Made by a program: the position numbers and the translations under genes. Source: Anaerolineales bacterium (GTDB lineage: Bacteria; Chloroflexota; Anaerolineae; Anaerolineales; Villigracilaceae). Taken from it: a stretch of 48,211 nucleotides of DNA. Positions 23,946 to 35,000 of this stretch are shown here, piece after piece. The stretch's first letter is position 1, and the number at the start of each line of letters is the position of its first letter. The notes under the pieces were generated by a model, which worked only from the letters and a program-made list of their open reading frames with translations, did not search any database and had not been told where the DNA came from. The stretch covers positions 1 through 48,211 of the forward strand of contig JAGNWT010000020.1 of NCBI GenBank assembly GCA_017985935.1, written 5' to 3'.

Positions 23946-26333
23946 ATGTCGGCAATGAATACTCCAGAAACCACTTCCAAAGATCAAGTCCGTATCCTTG
24001 TTGTTGACGATCACCCGAACACTGCGTCAACGCTGGCTCGCGCGCTCACCCAGCTTGGACCCGTGGTGAACGTGGTTTCAGCAACAAGCGGGCATGATGC
24101 CCTTGAAAAAGTAAAGACCACCGGCGTGGATATTCTGTTCACAGACATGATCATGCCCGAGATGACCGGTCTGGAACTGATCGAAAAACTGCAAAGCCAC
24201 CCCGCCGGAAGACCGTCATACACCTACCTTGTCACAGCTTACGATGTGCCAGGGTTGAAGGTGACGGCGCATCGTCTGAAAGTGAACGAGGTGATCGTGA
24301 AGCCTGTGCGCCCTGAGCGCATTTGCCAGATCGCGTCGAACGCCATTGACGAAATGAAGCACTCGACCCGTCCCGTAAAACAGGCTGTGACCAGCAAGAA
24401 AAAGTTCAAGATCCTGGTGGCAGACGACCGCCCCGATAACGTCACCCTGCTCACCCGCTATCTGGAATATGAAGGATATGAGCATGTGCAGGCGATCGAC
24501 GGTCTGGAAACGCTTGACAAGGTGCGCGACGAGCTGCCCGATCTGGTGCTCCTGGATGTGAACATGCCGCACAAGGACGGCTTCACAGTGCTGGAAGAGA
24601 TCCGCAACGACCCTGCGGTTCGCCACATCCCCGTCATCATTTTGACCGCCGCCCGACTCGACTCGTCAGATGTGCAATCCGGCTTAAATCTCGGCGCAGA
24701 TGATTATGTGACCAAGCCCTTCGACCGCCACGAGCTAATGGCACGCATCCGCACGAAGCTCCGTGTAAAGGAAGCGGAAGACATCATCCGCCGCCGCAAT
24801 CGTGAACTCAACCTGCTGCCAGAGATCGGCCGGGAGTTGAGCGCCCGTACCGATGTGAAAGACCTCGCCAATATTCTGCTTAAACGCACAGTGGAAACCC
24901 TGGGCGCGGTTCAGGGAAATATGGTCATTTTGGGATCAGACCTGGAACCGCAACAAAACTTTCAAGTGACGCCTTTGGCAGATCATGCCGGTGTGGAATT
25001 GGTCGTCCCTGAGAAATTATTGAAATACATCGACGAGACCCGTCAGGGAATGGTGATCGCGGATGCGCGCAAGGAACCGCTCTGGCAGTCTTCGAATGCC
25101 GCAGGGAATATCCTTTCGGCGGTGGTCGCTCCGCTGCATGGGCGCAAGGACCTGCTCGGACTGCTCGTCCTCACCCACGAACAGGAAAACTATTTCAACA
25201 CCGACCATCTTCTGCTGTTACAGGCCATCGCGAGTCAGGCGGCGATCGCCATCGAGAACGCCCGTTTATACACCAACGTTTTACAGGAACAAAAACGTCT
25301 CGCCGCGATATTGGAAAATGCGGCAGAGGCTATTCTTATGTTCGATGCGCAGGGCAAGCTGGTCCTGCTTAACCCGGCCGGTGAAAAACTGTTCACAGAT
25401 TTCAAAGCGAACATCAATCACACCCTGCCTTGCGGGCACGGGTACGATATCTTCATTAAACTGCTGGAAGATGCCCAGGGCTCGCAAGCCGCGAAATCGG
25501 GCGAAGTGTATTGGCCCGACCAGCGTACCTTCGTGGCGTTGATCACCCCGATCGAAGACGGCGGGCAGGTTGCCATTTTGCATGATGTGACCCACTTCAA
25601 AGACCTTGAGCAGGTGAAGAACGAATTCATCGCCACGGCTTCACATGACCTGAAGAATCCGATCACCACCATTACCGGCTTCAGCACTCTGCTCTCGCAC
25701 GCCGGTCCGCTCAACCAACAACAGACCGATTTTGTAGCGCGGATCCAATCTGCTGCGCAGACCATGAGCGAACTCGTGAGTGACATGATGGCGCTGGTTC
25801 AAATGGACCTGGATGCCACCAAGAAGTTCGAGCCTGTTGATATGGGGAAACTACTTTCAGAAATTGCGAATGAGTTCATGCCCCAGGCCGACATCAAGTT
25901 GCAGACTCTCAGCTTTTGTCCGTTGGAAAGACCGGCGGTGATCACAGGCGACCCGCTGCAGCTTCGCCAATTACTCCGCAACCTGTTGGGCAATGCGCTT
26001 AAATACACACCCAAGGGCGGCTCGATATCACTTTCTGCGAGAACGGTCGAAGGTCAGGTATTGATCGATGTGCAGGACAACGGCTACGGGATCCCGGCTT
26101 CGGATCTGCCCTTTATCTTCAACCGTTTTTATCGTGGAAGGACCGGCAAGAACCGCGAAGAGGAAGGGAATGGATTGGGGCTGGCCATCGTGAAATCAAC
26201 GGTGGAGAACCACGGCGGTCGTATCAGCGTGGAAAGCGAGCCGGAAAAAGGAAGCTGCTTCAGCATCTCTCTCCCGGTCCTTGATCGGGTGGAAACTGTC
26301 CCTGCCGGGCAGGAGCAAATTACAGAATCATAA
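23946..26333 (+). CDS. Hybrid histidine kinase: REC-REC-GAF-PAS-HisKA-HATPase
   Basis: A 795-aa cytoplasmic protein with no transmembrane helix. Receiver 1 (about residues 15-130) has D21-D22 and phospho-acceptor D67. Receiver 2 (about 150-268) has phospho-acceptor D204 in LVLLDVNMPHKDG and the Lys in VTKPFD. A GAF domain (about 295-450) and a short PAS domain (about 460-550, with ILENAAEAILMFDAQGKLVLLN) follow. HisKA has TASHDLKNP (H567), and HATPase has NLLGNALKYT, DNGYGIP and GNGLGLAIVKS. The receivers lie upstream of the kinase core, so it is likely a phosphorelay node controlled by other kinases. No DNA-binding output is present. It stands alone between terminator-like hairpins. Confidence 0.92.
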   Translation: MSAMNTPETTSKDQVRILVVDDHPNTASTLARALTQLGPVVNVVSATSGHDALEKVKTTGVDILFTDMIMPEMTGLELIEKLQSHPAGRPSYTYLVTAYDVPGLKVTAHRLKVNEVIVKPVRPERICQIASNAIDEMKHSTRPVKQAVTSKKKFKILVADDRPDNVTLLTRYLEYEGYEHVQAIDGLETLDKVRDELPDLVLLDVNMPHKDGFTVLEEIRNDPAVRHIPVIILTAARLDSSDVQSGLNLGADDYVTKPFDRHELMARIRTKLRVKEAEDIIRRRNRELNLLPEIGRELSARTDVKDLANILLKRTVETLGAVQGNMVILGSDLEPQQNFQVTPLADHAGVELVVPEKLLKYIDETRQGMVIADARKEPLWQSSNAAGNILSAVVAPLHGRKDLLGLLVLTHEQENYFNTDHLLLLQAIASQAAIAIENARLYTNVLQEQKRLAAILENAAEAILMFDAQGKLVLLNPAGEKLFTDFKANINHTLPCGHGYDIFIKLLEDAQGSQAAKSGEVYWPDQRTFVALITPIEDGGQVAILHDVTHFKDLEQVKNEFIATASHDLKNPITTITGFSTLLSHAGPLNQQQTDFVARIQSAAQTMSELVSDMMALVQMDLDATKKFEPVDMGKLLSEIANEFMPQADIKLQTLSFCPLERPAVITGDPLQLRQLLRNLLGNALKYTPKGGSISLSARTVEGQVLIDVQDNGYGIPASDLPFIFNRFYRGRTGKNREEEGNGLGLAIVKSTVENHGGRISVESEPEKGSCFSISLPVLDRVETVPAGQEQITES

Positions 26334-26459
26334 TAATCACTTTTCTTAACAATATCTTTATTATCCAATTCAAGGCTAACTTTTACAATGAAGAACGTCG
26401 AAATGGGTCTACCTTTATTTATGAGTTACAGCGTGAACCTCGAGAACATCCGCTTTTGT

Positions 26460-26488
26460 GCCGCCAGTTCGTTTGAGCGGCGTTTTTA
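26460..26488 (+). terminator. Probable rho-independent terminator before the receptor operon
   Basis: The stem GCCGC/GCGGC with a 12-nt loop is followed by TTTTT. It lies 126 bp past the hybrid kinase stop and 67 bp before the next gene. The stem is short, so it may be weak. The remaining 220-bp intergenic sequence is AT-rich with no convincing gene. Confidence 0.6.
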
Positions 26489-26554
26489 CATTAATCAATT
26501 TCACGGGCAGAAAACCCATGCGCTGTCTTCATCGGCAGAACAAAGGAGTGAACT

Positions 26555-28717
26555 ATGATACAAAGCGCTAGGCCGGGCAGCAGCCTGACCGTCAGATTTC
26601 TGGCTATTACTGGTGTGGTCATTGCCATCATTATCGCCACCCTGTTTTATTGGATGGCAAAAAGACAGGAAGCCCAGATCATCAATCAGGTCGATCAACA
26701 GGCCAGAGTCCTTTTTCAACAGATCGTTCTGACCCGTTCGTGGGCAGCTTCTCAGGGCGGTGGCGGCGTTTACTCCGAAGTCACAGATGCCGTGCAGCCC
26801 AATCCCTACCTGTTGCAAGTGGATGGGCTGACTGTCAACATCAATTCTGAAGAGGGGAAAGCATACACTTTAAGAAACCCTGCTTTGATCACAAGAGAAT
26901 TGTCCGAGTTGGCTGAGAAGGAAGGCAACTACGCATTCCATATCACCAGCTTGAAACTATTTAACCCGAACAATACGCCTACCACCTGGGAAGCGGATTC
27001 GCTGAAGAGGTTCGAGAGCGGTGAAGAGAAGGAAAGCTTCATCATTGAAACAACGGATGAAGGCGCAGAAGTTTATCGATACATGGCTCCGCTTTATATC
27101 AAGGAATCCTGCCTGCTCTGCCACAGTTCACAAGGATACAAGGTCGGAGATGTGCGCGGCGGAATCAGTGTAACGATCCCCATGAACGAAGCCCGCGCGG
27201 CGATCCAATCGAACAACCAACAACTGTTCGTGATCGGCATCAGTCTGATCGTTTTCGTGCTCGCGATTCTCTGGCTTTTGGTTTACAGCCAGATCCTTCA
27301 GCCTTTGAATAAACTGCAAAAATACGCGGTCGCACTCAGCGAAGGAGACCTGAACATTCAGGCTCCGATCCAGTCACAAGACGAGATCGGGAACCTGGCG
27401 GAAGCCTTCAACAAGATGACCTCCCAATTACGAGACTCGATCGGCACGCTGGAACAGCGTGTGTCAGACCGCACCAAGGCGTTGACCACCTCCACCGCTG
27501 TGAGCCGCCGTCTTTCCACCATCCTCGACAGGAAGGAATTGGTGGAAGAGGTCGTGGAACTGGTCAACAAATCTTTTGGTTATTACCACACCCAGATCTA
27601 CTTCTTCGATCCGGGAACTGAAAACCTGATCATGGCTGGCGGCACAGGAGAAGCCGGCAGGATGCTGCTAGCGCAATTCCACAAAGTGAGAAAAGGAAAA
27701 GGATTGGTGGGTCGGGCGGCAATGACCAATCAAGTAGTGCTCGTCCCTGACACCGCGCAGAGTTCTGAATGGCTGCCCAATCCGCTCCTCTCTGAAACCA
27801 GGGCTGAGGTTGCGATTCCGATCTCCACAGGTGATGAAGTGCTGGGCGTGCTCGATGTGCAGCACAACGTCCGTAACGGGCTGCAGCAGGAAGATGTTGA
27901 TTCGTTGTCGTCCATCGCCACCCAGATCGCGATCGCTCTCCAGAATATTCGTCAGTACGAGAACACACGCAAGATCGCTTCGGACATGGGTGTGGTGGCG
28001 ACCGTGGGTATTTCCACATCCACCATCTCTGATGCCCGGCAATTATTACAGGAAGTTGTGGACCTTTCCAAAAAGTCCTTCAACCTGTACCACGCACACA
28101 TTTACCTGCTCAATGAAACAGAAGAGATGCTTGAGTTGACCGCCGGCGCTGGCGATGTAGGACGGAAGATGGTTTCTGAAAAACACAAGATCCCGCTCAA
28201 CCGTGAACAATCTCTGGTGGCTCGCGCCGCTCGTAACCGCGAAGGCGTGGTGGTCAACGATGTGACCGAAGCCCCGGACTTTCTCCCGAACCCGCTCTTG
28301 CCAAATACCCGCGCAGAAATGGCAGTACCCATGATCGTGGCGGATAAGGTGATCGGTGTGCTTGATGTGCAATCTGAAACGATCGGTCGCTTTACGGAAG
28401 TAGATGTCAATATTCAAACCACGCTGGCCTCTCAGGTCGCGGTAGCTTTACAGAACGCGCGCTCTTTCGCCCAGTCGCAGCAGCAGGCGGAACGAGAAAC
28501 AGCCGTGAACCTCATCACACAGAAGATACAAAGCGCCACCAGTGTGGAAGCCGCGCTGCAGATCGCCGCGCGCGAGCTGGGACATGCACTGGGGCGGAAG
28601 TCCACCATGGTCATGATCGAACCTGAAGCGTTGGCAGGCGCATCGCGCGCATCTGCCACCGATCAGGAAGATACTCCGCGCGAGATCGAATCCATGGGAA
28701 CAGGAGTTTCATCATGA
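26555..28717 (+). CDS. Membrane receptor with c-type haem DUF3365-like sensor, HAMP and two GAF domains, no kinase
   Basis: A 720-aa protein. Transmembrane helix 1 is at about 12-33. A periplasmic domain (about 40-220) carries C186-L-L-C189-H190 in ESCLLCHSSQGYKVGDVRGG, the haem-attachment signature of DUF3365/Tll0287-like sensors. Helix 2 (about 222-247) leads to HAMP (about 248-300) and two GAF domains (about 320-470 and 480-645). No HisKA, HATPase, GGDEF, phosphatase or chemotaxis domain follows; the protein ends in a short segment conserved with the next two receptors. It may sense redox state or a small ligand through haem and signal to a partner kinase, probably the one at 35565. The next gene overlaps it by 4 bases. 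Confidence 0.85.
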   Translation: MIQSARPGSSLTVRFLAITGVVIAIIIATLFYWMAKRQEAQIINQVDQQARVLFQQIVLTRSWAASQGGGGVYSEVTDAVQPNPYLLQVDGLTVNINSEEGKAYTLRNPALITRELSELAEKEGNYAFHITSLKLFNPNNTPTTWEADSLKRFESGEEKESFIIETTDEGAEVYRYMAPLYIKESCLLCHSSQGYKVGDVRGGISVTIPMNEARAAIQSNNQQLFVIGISLIVFVLAILWLLVYSQILQPLNKLQKYAVALSEGDLNIQAPIQSQDEIGNLAEAFNKMTSQLRDSIGTLEQRVSDRTKALTTSTAVSRRLSTILDRKELVEEVVELVNKSFGYYHTQIYFFDPGTENLIMAGGTGEAGRMLLAQFHKVRKGKGLVGRAAMTNQVVLVPDTAQSSEWLPNPLLSETRAEVAIPISTGDEVLGVLDVQHNVRNGLQQEDVDSLSSIATQIAIALQNIRQYENTRKIASDMGVVATVGISTSTISDARQLLQEVVDLSKKSFNLYHAHIYLLNETEEMLELTAGAGDVGRKMVSEKHKIPLNREQSLVARAARNREGVVVNDVTEAPDFLPNPLLPNTRAEMAVPMIVADKVIGVLDVQSETIGRFTEVDVNIQTTLASQVAVALQNARSFAQSQQQAERETAVNLITQKIQSATSVEAALQIAARELGHALGRKSTMVMIEPEALAGASRASATDQEDTPREIESMGTGVSS

Positions 28718-31700
28718 CTCAATCCACATTAACCAAGATCAAGATCGCGAAACCGACCGAAGATCATCTGAAGACAAATACAACCCGGGTTGCCGCCAGC
28801 ATGTTCATTGCCGCGCTGGCAGTCCTATTCTTCTACGGATACCTGGCAGTACAAAACGGCGCATGGCAATTGTATGTCCTCGCTGGCTTGCTCGTTCTTT
28901 ACGCAGTGGATGCCGCATTGTCCGCAAGGATGACCCATCTCCCCACCGACACACGGGCATGGATGGTGATCCTTGGATTGACGTTCATCCTGCCTGCCGC
29001 AACATTACTGCTGGAAGGTGTGGGAGTCTTCTTCGGCTTATTCCTGGCTGTGCTGGTTGCGGCGATGGCGTCCCAGACCCTGAAGGGAAGTCAGACAAGA
29101 CTCGGCTACGGAGTTGGCATTGGCTTCGGCATACTAACCGCCGGGCTGGAACTACTGCCGCTCAATTACCGTTTGTATCTCCCCCTCACCCAAACCCTGC
29201 TCCCGACCTTTACGATCCTCGTTCTCTTGTTGATCGTTTTCTTTACCATCACCCGTTCATGGGAACGCCTGCTGGTCTATATTCAATCATCCATCCGAAA
29301 CCGTCTGGTTGCCATTACTACAGGCGCATCCCTCATCCCGGTCTTGCTGATCAGTCTCATCATTGGCTGGGCGACCTTTGCTCAGGTGCGCAGCGCTCTT
29401 ACCCAAGATGCTTTTGAAAAGCTCTCGGCTGTGCAAACCATTAAAGCCAATCAGATCGCCATCTACCTCGCAGATCGTCAAGGTGACATGGTGGCGTTGA
29501 GCGAAACACTGGGCTCCGTGCTCAATGAATCTCAGGCAAAAATGAGCGCCATCAACACCTTGAGGCGCGATCAGATCGTTCGTCTCTTTGAAACATGGGA
29601 TGCGGATGTTCGCGATGTGGCATCTGACCCCGGCGTTATCGAAGGGACCAACGCGCTTGAGCTCGGTTTTCAAGAAGTGAGCGCATCGCAGGTCCGCTCG
29701 CTGTATCTTGGCAAGGAATTCCTTCAAGCAGCAGACGACGGCAGTTCATACAGTTCCGCTCACGAAGAACAGCATGGATTCTTCAGCGGGTATATCGCCA
29801 TTCACGGCTATAAAGATGCGTTCCTGGTCGATCCATCTGGCAATGTGGTTTACAGCGTATTAAAGAGCAACGTGTATGGAACCAATCTCTGGACCGGGGA
29901 CTACAAAGACAGCAACCTCGCCCTGCTTTATCAAAATCTTTTGCAAACACCGGCTGGCAAATCTTCGATCGCCGATGCCGCCATATTTGAAGGCAGCTAC
30001 GCCATGTTCATCGGCACCCCCATCTACAATGGCACCGCGCTGGAAGGCATGTTGATCTATCAACTTCCGATCGAAGAGATCGACAGCATCATGTCCGAAA
30101 GGACCGGTCAGGGTGCCACGGGCGACTCCTTCCTGATCGCCATGGAAAAAGATGGGCGGGTCACTTACCGCAGTAACAGAACCATCGTGGGCAATGGCGA
30201 ATTTGTGGTCGGTTACGACCTTACTGCCCTCGCACCCCAATTCATGTATGACGCCCTGAACGGTATCACCGGCGGTCAGTTGGTAATCGGCAGCGTAGGA
30301 GACGTCGTCATCAACGCTTATAGCCCGCTCGGAATCGAGGGGATCAATTGGGCGGTGATCTCCAGAGTCGCGGCATCGGAAGCGCTTTCTCCGACCCACT
30401 TGGCGGGTGAAAAAGACTTCCTCGCGGGATATCAGGAAACGTACGGGTATTACGACATCTTCCTGATCGAACCTGACGGGCTGATATTCTACTCCGTCGC
30501 AAAAGAGTCAGACTACCGCACAAACATCCTTACCGGGGAATACAAAGATACAAATCTCGGCAGGTTGGTGGCTGAAGTAAAGGCAAGCAAGGCGTTTGAA
30601 TTTGCCGACTTTGAATTTTACGCGCCGTCCGGAGGGAAGCCCGCAGCGTTCTTTGCCATCCCGGTCACGAATGAGAACAACGATATCGTGATGATCATCG
30701 CAACGCAGACCTCGCTCGAACAATTGAACGCAATCATGAGCGAACGTACCGGCCTGGGCGAGACAGGCGAGACCTTCATCATCGGGCAGGATAAACTCCG
30801 CCGAACTGAAACCCGCTTTCTTGCGGAGCTTGGCACCGACTCCACGATCTTGAATAAAGACTTTATCGTGGATACAGAAGCATCACGCTCGGTGATCGAA
30901 GGCGAATCCGGGCAGGCAACTTTCAATGATGCCGGGAATATCCCGGTCATGGCATCCTGGTCACCTGTTAAATTGAGCGAAACAGAAGAGTCCAATCCTG
31001 AGTTTGAGATCTGGGGTGTGATCGCCAAAATGGATGTGGCTGAAGCGCTGGCGCCGGTCAATCAACTTGCAAGCACTCTGGGACTGGTGGTGGGTCTCGC
31101 GGTATTAGGCATCGGCTCGCTGGCAGTTTTGCTTGGCGCGCGCTTCGCAACCAACTTCGCCAACCCGATCATTAACCTGACGAACACAGCCGCCCAGGTT
31201 GCAGAAGGCAACATGGATCTGGTCGTGAAGACCGACAGCGTGGACGAGATCGGCACACTATCCAACGCTTTCAACACAATGACCTCACAGTTGCGCGAAT
31301 TGATCGGCAGTCTTGAAGGTCGCGTGGCTGCCCGTACCAAAGACCTCGCGACAGTGGCAGAAGTGGGTACCGCCACCGCCACCATTCTCGAAACGGACAA
31401 ACTCCTGCAAGCCGTGGTGGAACTCTCCAAAGAACGCTTCGGTCTCTATCACTCTCATATCTACCTGCTGGATGAAACCGGCGAGAAACTGGTGCTGACA
31501 TCAGGCGCCGGCGAACCCGGGCGCATTATGGCGGCAGAAAAACGCTTCATCCCGATCAACCGGGAGCAATCACTGGTGGCTCGCGCCGCCCGCGAACGCA
31601 AAGGCGTTATCGTAAATGACGTGACTCAAGCGCCAGACTTCCTGCCGAACCCGCTGCTTCCCCACACCCGCTCAGAGTTGGCAGTGCCCATGATCGTGGC

Positions 31701-32016
31701 TGGCAAATTGATCGGCGTGTTCGATGTACAGTCCGATCAGGTGGGACGCTTCACAGAGTCGGATGTCAATATCCAAACCACTCTCGCGGCGCAGGTCGCA
31801 ACCTCCATTCAGAACGTGCGCGTCTTTGAACAAGCCAAAGCGCAGGCTGACCTTGAAACGCTCGTCAATACTATCGGTCAAAAGATCCAGCGCACCACGA
31901 CCGTGGAAGATACTCTGCAAACCGCCATCCGTGAAGTTGGGCTGGCTCTTGGAGCGGCGCGAGTAAGCGCCAGTCTTCAGGTAAATCGCGAAAAAAATAA
32001 AGCCAGCGAGAATTAA
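28714..32016 (+). CDS. Membrane receptor with duplicated Cache region, HAMP and GAF, no kinase
   Basis: A 1100-aa protein. Residues 1 to about 180 contain around six transmembrane helices, including an NGAWQLYVL motif shared with the next receptor. Another helix (about 200-222) precedes a large extracytoplasmic part with two related dCache-like copies (about 353-565 and 566-780). Compare GYKDAFLVDPSGNVVYSV with GYYDIFLIEPDGLIFYSV. A further helix (about 788-810), HAMP (about 812-865) and one GAF domain (about 890-1045) follow. The end carries the conserved receptor tail QKIQRTTTVEDTLQTAIREV. There is no kinase or methylation domain. Cache domains usually bind small ligands such as amino acids or carboxylates; the ligand here is unknown. 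Confidence 0.85.
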   Translation: MTQSTLTKIKIAKPTEDHLKTNTTRVAASMFIAALAVLFFYGYLAVQNGAWQLYVLAGLLVLYAVDAALSARMTHLPTDTRAWMVILGLTFILPAATLLLEGVGVFFGLFLAVLVAAMASQTLKGSQTRLGYGVGIGFGILTAGLELLPLNYRLYLPLTQTLLPTFTILVLLLIVFFTITRSWERLLVYIQSSIRNRLVAITTGASLIPVLLISLIIGWATFAQVRSALTQDAFEKLSAVQTIKANQIAIYLADRQGDMVALSETLGSVLNESQAKMSAINTLRRDQIVRLFETWDADVRDVASDPGVIEGTNALELGFQEVSASQVRSLYLGKEFLQAADDGSSYSSAHEEQHGFFSGYIAIHGYKDAFLVDPSGNVVYSVLKSNVYGTNLWTGDYKDSNLALLYQNLLQTPAGKSSIADAAIFEGSYAMFIGTPIYNGTALEGMLIYQLPIEEIDSIMSERTGQGATGDSFLIAMEKDGRVTYRSNRTIVGNGEFVVGYDLTALAPQFMYDALNGITGGQLVIGSVGDVVINAYSPLGIEGINWAVISRVAASEALSPTHLAGEKDFLAGYQETYGYYDIFLIEPDGLIFYSVAKESDYRTNILTGEYKDTNLGRLVAEVKASKAFEFADFEFYAPSGGKPAAFFAIPVTNENNDIVMIIATQTSLEQLNAIMSERTGLGETGETFIIGQDKLRRTETRFLAELGTDSTILNKDFIVDTEASRSVIEGESGQATFNDAGNIPVMASWSPVKLSETEESNPEFEIWGVIAKMDVAEALAPVNQLASTLGLVVGLAVLGIGSLAVLLGARFATNFANPIINLTNTAAQVAEGNMDLVVKTDSVDEIGTLSNAFNTMTSQLRELIGSLEGRVAARTKDLATVAEVGTATATILETDKLLQAVVELSKERFGLYHSHIYLLDETGEKLVLTSGAGEPGRIMAAEKRFIPINREQSLVARAARERKGVIVNDVTQAPDFLPNPLLPHTRSELAVPMIVAGKLIGVFDVQSDQVGRFTESDVNIQTTLAAQVATSIQNVRVFEQAKAQADLETLVNTIGQKIQRTTTVEDTLQTAIREVGLALGAARVSASLQVNREKNKASEN
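29770..31053 (+). repeat. Tandem duplication of a Cache-type sensor region
   Basis: Two copies with a 213-residue offset lie within the receptor at 28714. Paired landmarks are NLWTGDYKDSNL and NILTGEYKDTNL, IMSERTGQGATGDSFLI and IMSERTGLGETGETFII, and the ends WAVISRVAASEAL and WGVIAKMDVAEAL. The copies have diverged, so it is an old duplication. Confidence 0.8.
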
Positions 32017-32026
32017 GGAGTTCGAG

Positions 32027-35000
32027 ATGGATCATACAAACTCTACTACAACCTCAAACCAATCAACCACGGCATTCCGCACCGCGTTGATCATTCTGGT
32101 TCTCACACTCCTTTCCATTGGTGTCCTGCTCCCCATTTCCATTCAAAACGGCGCATGGCAGTTATATGTGCTAACCGCTGCGATAGGGTTGTTCAGCGTC
32201 CTGAATATTTTTGCCCTCAGGCTCATCCGCCGCGGGCAGGTGGAAGCAGGCGGTTGGACATTGATCATCGGGGCATATGTTCTTTTCAACGTCGGTATGT
32301 TCTTTACCAAGGGAACATTCCTGATCGCCGCCGGTTCCATGATCGTGATCTCCTACCTGATCGCAAGACAAACCCTCTCCCAAAGATCAGCGAACCAGGC
32401 GTTGGCAGTCAGCGTTGTTGTGGGTCTCTTCATGCTCGCGCTGGACCGATCGAACTCGGCTTTCCGCCTTTACATTCCTGAAGTTCAGAACCTGCTCCCC
32501 TTCCTCACCGGTATCGCCGCAGTGGTACTGGCGGTTTTTCTTACATACCAATCCTGGGGATCGATCATCACCAGCCTGCGTAATAAATTACTATTCGCCT
32601 TCTTCGCCATGTTATTTGTGCTGGCGCTGGGCACAGTACTCCTCGACTACAACACGACCAATCAAAGGATCGTGGATGAAGAGACAAGAGACCTCGGGCG
32701 TCTTGAGATCTCGGTGAAGAATCAGATCACCTCCCTTGAACAATTATCACTCGCGCTCGCCACTGAAATGGCAGGCAGCCCCGAAGTTCAAGCTGCATTT
32801 GCCGCCAACGATCGTGAAAAACTGACAGAGATCACCCTCCCCACTTTTTTGGTGGTTCAAGAAAAGTTCAATGTAAAACAATTGCAGTTCCTTCAGCCTC
32901 CCGCCACTTCGTTCCTAAGGCTTCACCAACTTGATAATTTTGGCGACGACCTGACATCCATTCGCGCCACCGTCGTCCAAGCCAACGCCGCCCGGCAAGA
33001 GGTCAGTGGTATCGAGATCGGTCGTGGAGGTTTGGGTGTCCGCGGCGTTGTGCCGGTCACCTATCAGGGCGAGCATATCGGCGTGGTGGATGTCGGCATT
33101 GACCTTGGTCAATCCTTTCTCAACTCCATTCAGAATCAATACGGGGTTGAAGCGCGAATCATGATCGACAGCAAAGCCGCCGAAGCAGCAACGATCCAGG
33201 GTTCCATCTCTGAACAGCCCGGACCCAATCCGAATCTTTTGTATCAAGCCGGAACCAATAGCGATCCGTTCTTTGCTGAAGACTCCATTTATCCGCGCGT
33301 GATGTCTGGCGAAACAGTGGTGTCACAATACGAGCTTGAAGGGCGGAAGTATTCGATCATCAGCTTCCCGATCAACGATTTTTCGGGCAAGCGGATCGGT
33401 GTCTTTGAAGTCGTCTCTGACCGCACAGACAGTTTCGCACAGGAGAACAGGAACCTCTTGCAGACCATCGCCATCAGTATGGCGGCGATCATTTTGGGTG
33501 GTTTCATCATCCTTCAATTCCTAAACATCACCGTGCGCCCCATTAGCAACCTGACCGAAACAGCCGCAGCCATCGCGGGCGGCGACCTGAGTCGGACGGT
33601 TTCTGTGAACAGCGTGGACGAGATCGGCACATTGGCGAACACATTCAACGCCATGACCGCTCAATTGCGCGAATCTTTCTCCACATTGGAACAACGTGTG
33701 GCGGAACGTACCCGCAACCTTGAGCTTGCCGCGGAAGTAGGACGCACGGTTTCGCAAGTGCGCGCACTGGATGTCATGTTGACCGAGGCGGCGGAACTCA
33801 TCCGCAGACAGTTCGATCTGTATTATGTGCAGGTGTATCTCATCAACCCCAGCCAGACCTATCTCAACCTGCAAGCCGGCACCGGGGATGTGGGTCGGGA
33901 ATTGCTTGGGCGCAGTCACCGCCTGCCTTTCAATGTCAATTCGGTCAACGGTCGCGCCGCGATCGAAAAAAGATCGGTGGTCATCTCAGACACTTCCACA
34001 AGTGTCACATTCAAACCCAATCCCTTGCTGCCTGAGACGCGCTCCGAAATGTCGGTGCCGCTCTTGATCGGCGAAAGAGTGGTGGGTGTATTGAACATGC
34101 AAAGTGCGGTCAGCGGTGCGCTGAATCAGGACTCACTGCCCGCTTTTGAAGCGTTGGCAGGTCAATTGGCGATCGCCATTCAAAACGCGAACTTCCTCGC
34201 CGAGACAGAACAAGCCCGCGCCGAAGTGGAAGCGCAAGCGCAGCGTCTATCTCGCGCCAATTGGACAGAATACCTCGATGCCATTCACCAGCCGGAAGAG
34301 ACCGGTTACGTCTTTGAGCAGAACAAGATCACACCGTTGTCGAATGAAGCGGAAGTAAAGAATAACTCGCTCGTCGCGCCGATCACGGTCACAGGTGAAG
34401 AGCTTGGCAACCTGGTCCTGGATATTGAAGGACAGTCACCGATCGCCCGCACAGATGAGTTGCTCAACACGGTTGCGCGACAGGTCTCCCAGCAGATCGA
34501 AAGCCTGCGCCTGCTCGATAGCGCAGAACGATATCGTCTTGAAGCTGAAGAAGCGTCCCGCCGCTTGACCCGTGAAGGCTGGAAATCCTTTGTCTCGAAT
34601 ACCGGCGACAAGATCAGCTACATTTATGACTTGAAGGAAGTGCGCCCACAAAATAACAACGGCGACCGCCGGGTCGAAGAGACCGGTTACTCGCTGCCGC
34701 TAAAAGTCCGCGATGAAGCCATCGGCAAGTTGGTGGTTCAAGGGTTGGACTCACGCGATACAGATTCCGTCGCTCTCGCGAACGAAGTGGCGGAACGCCT
34801 CGGGGCGCATATCGAATCTCTGCGGCAATTTGACGAGACCCGCCGCGGTCAGATCGAATTGGACAAGCGCGCACGCCAACTGGCAGCGGTCGCGACCGTC
34901 AGCTCGGTTTCTTCGCGAGAACTGAACATCGAGAAGATGCTTGAATCGGTGGTGTACCTGACACAGCGGCAGTTCGGCTTGTACCACGCCCACATCTTCA

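Noticed and set aside
26388..26558. 56-codon plus-strand frame whose TGA overlaps the ATG of the haem receptor
   Set aside because: The ATGA overlap is suggestive, but there is no ribosome binding site. The frame spans the terminator-like hairpin and its translation looks non-protein-like.
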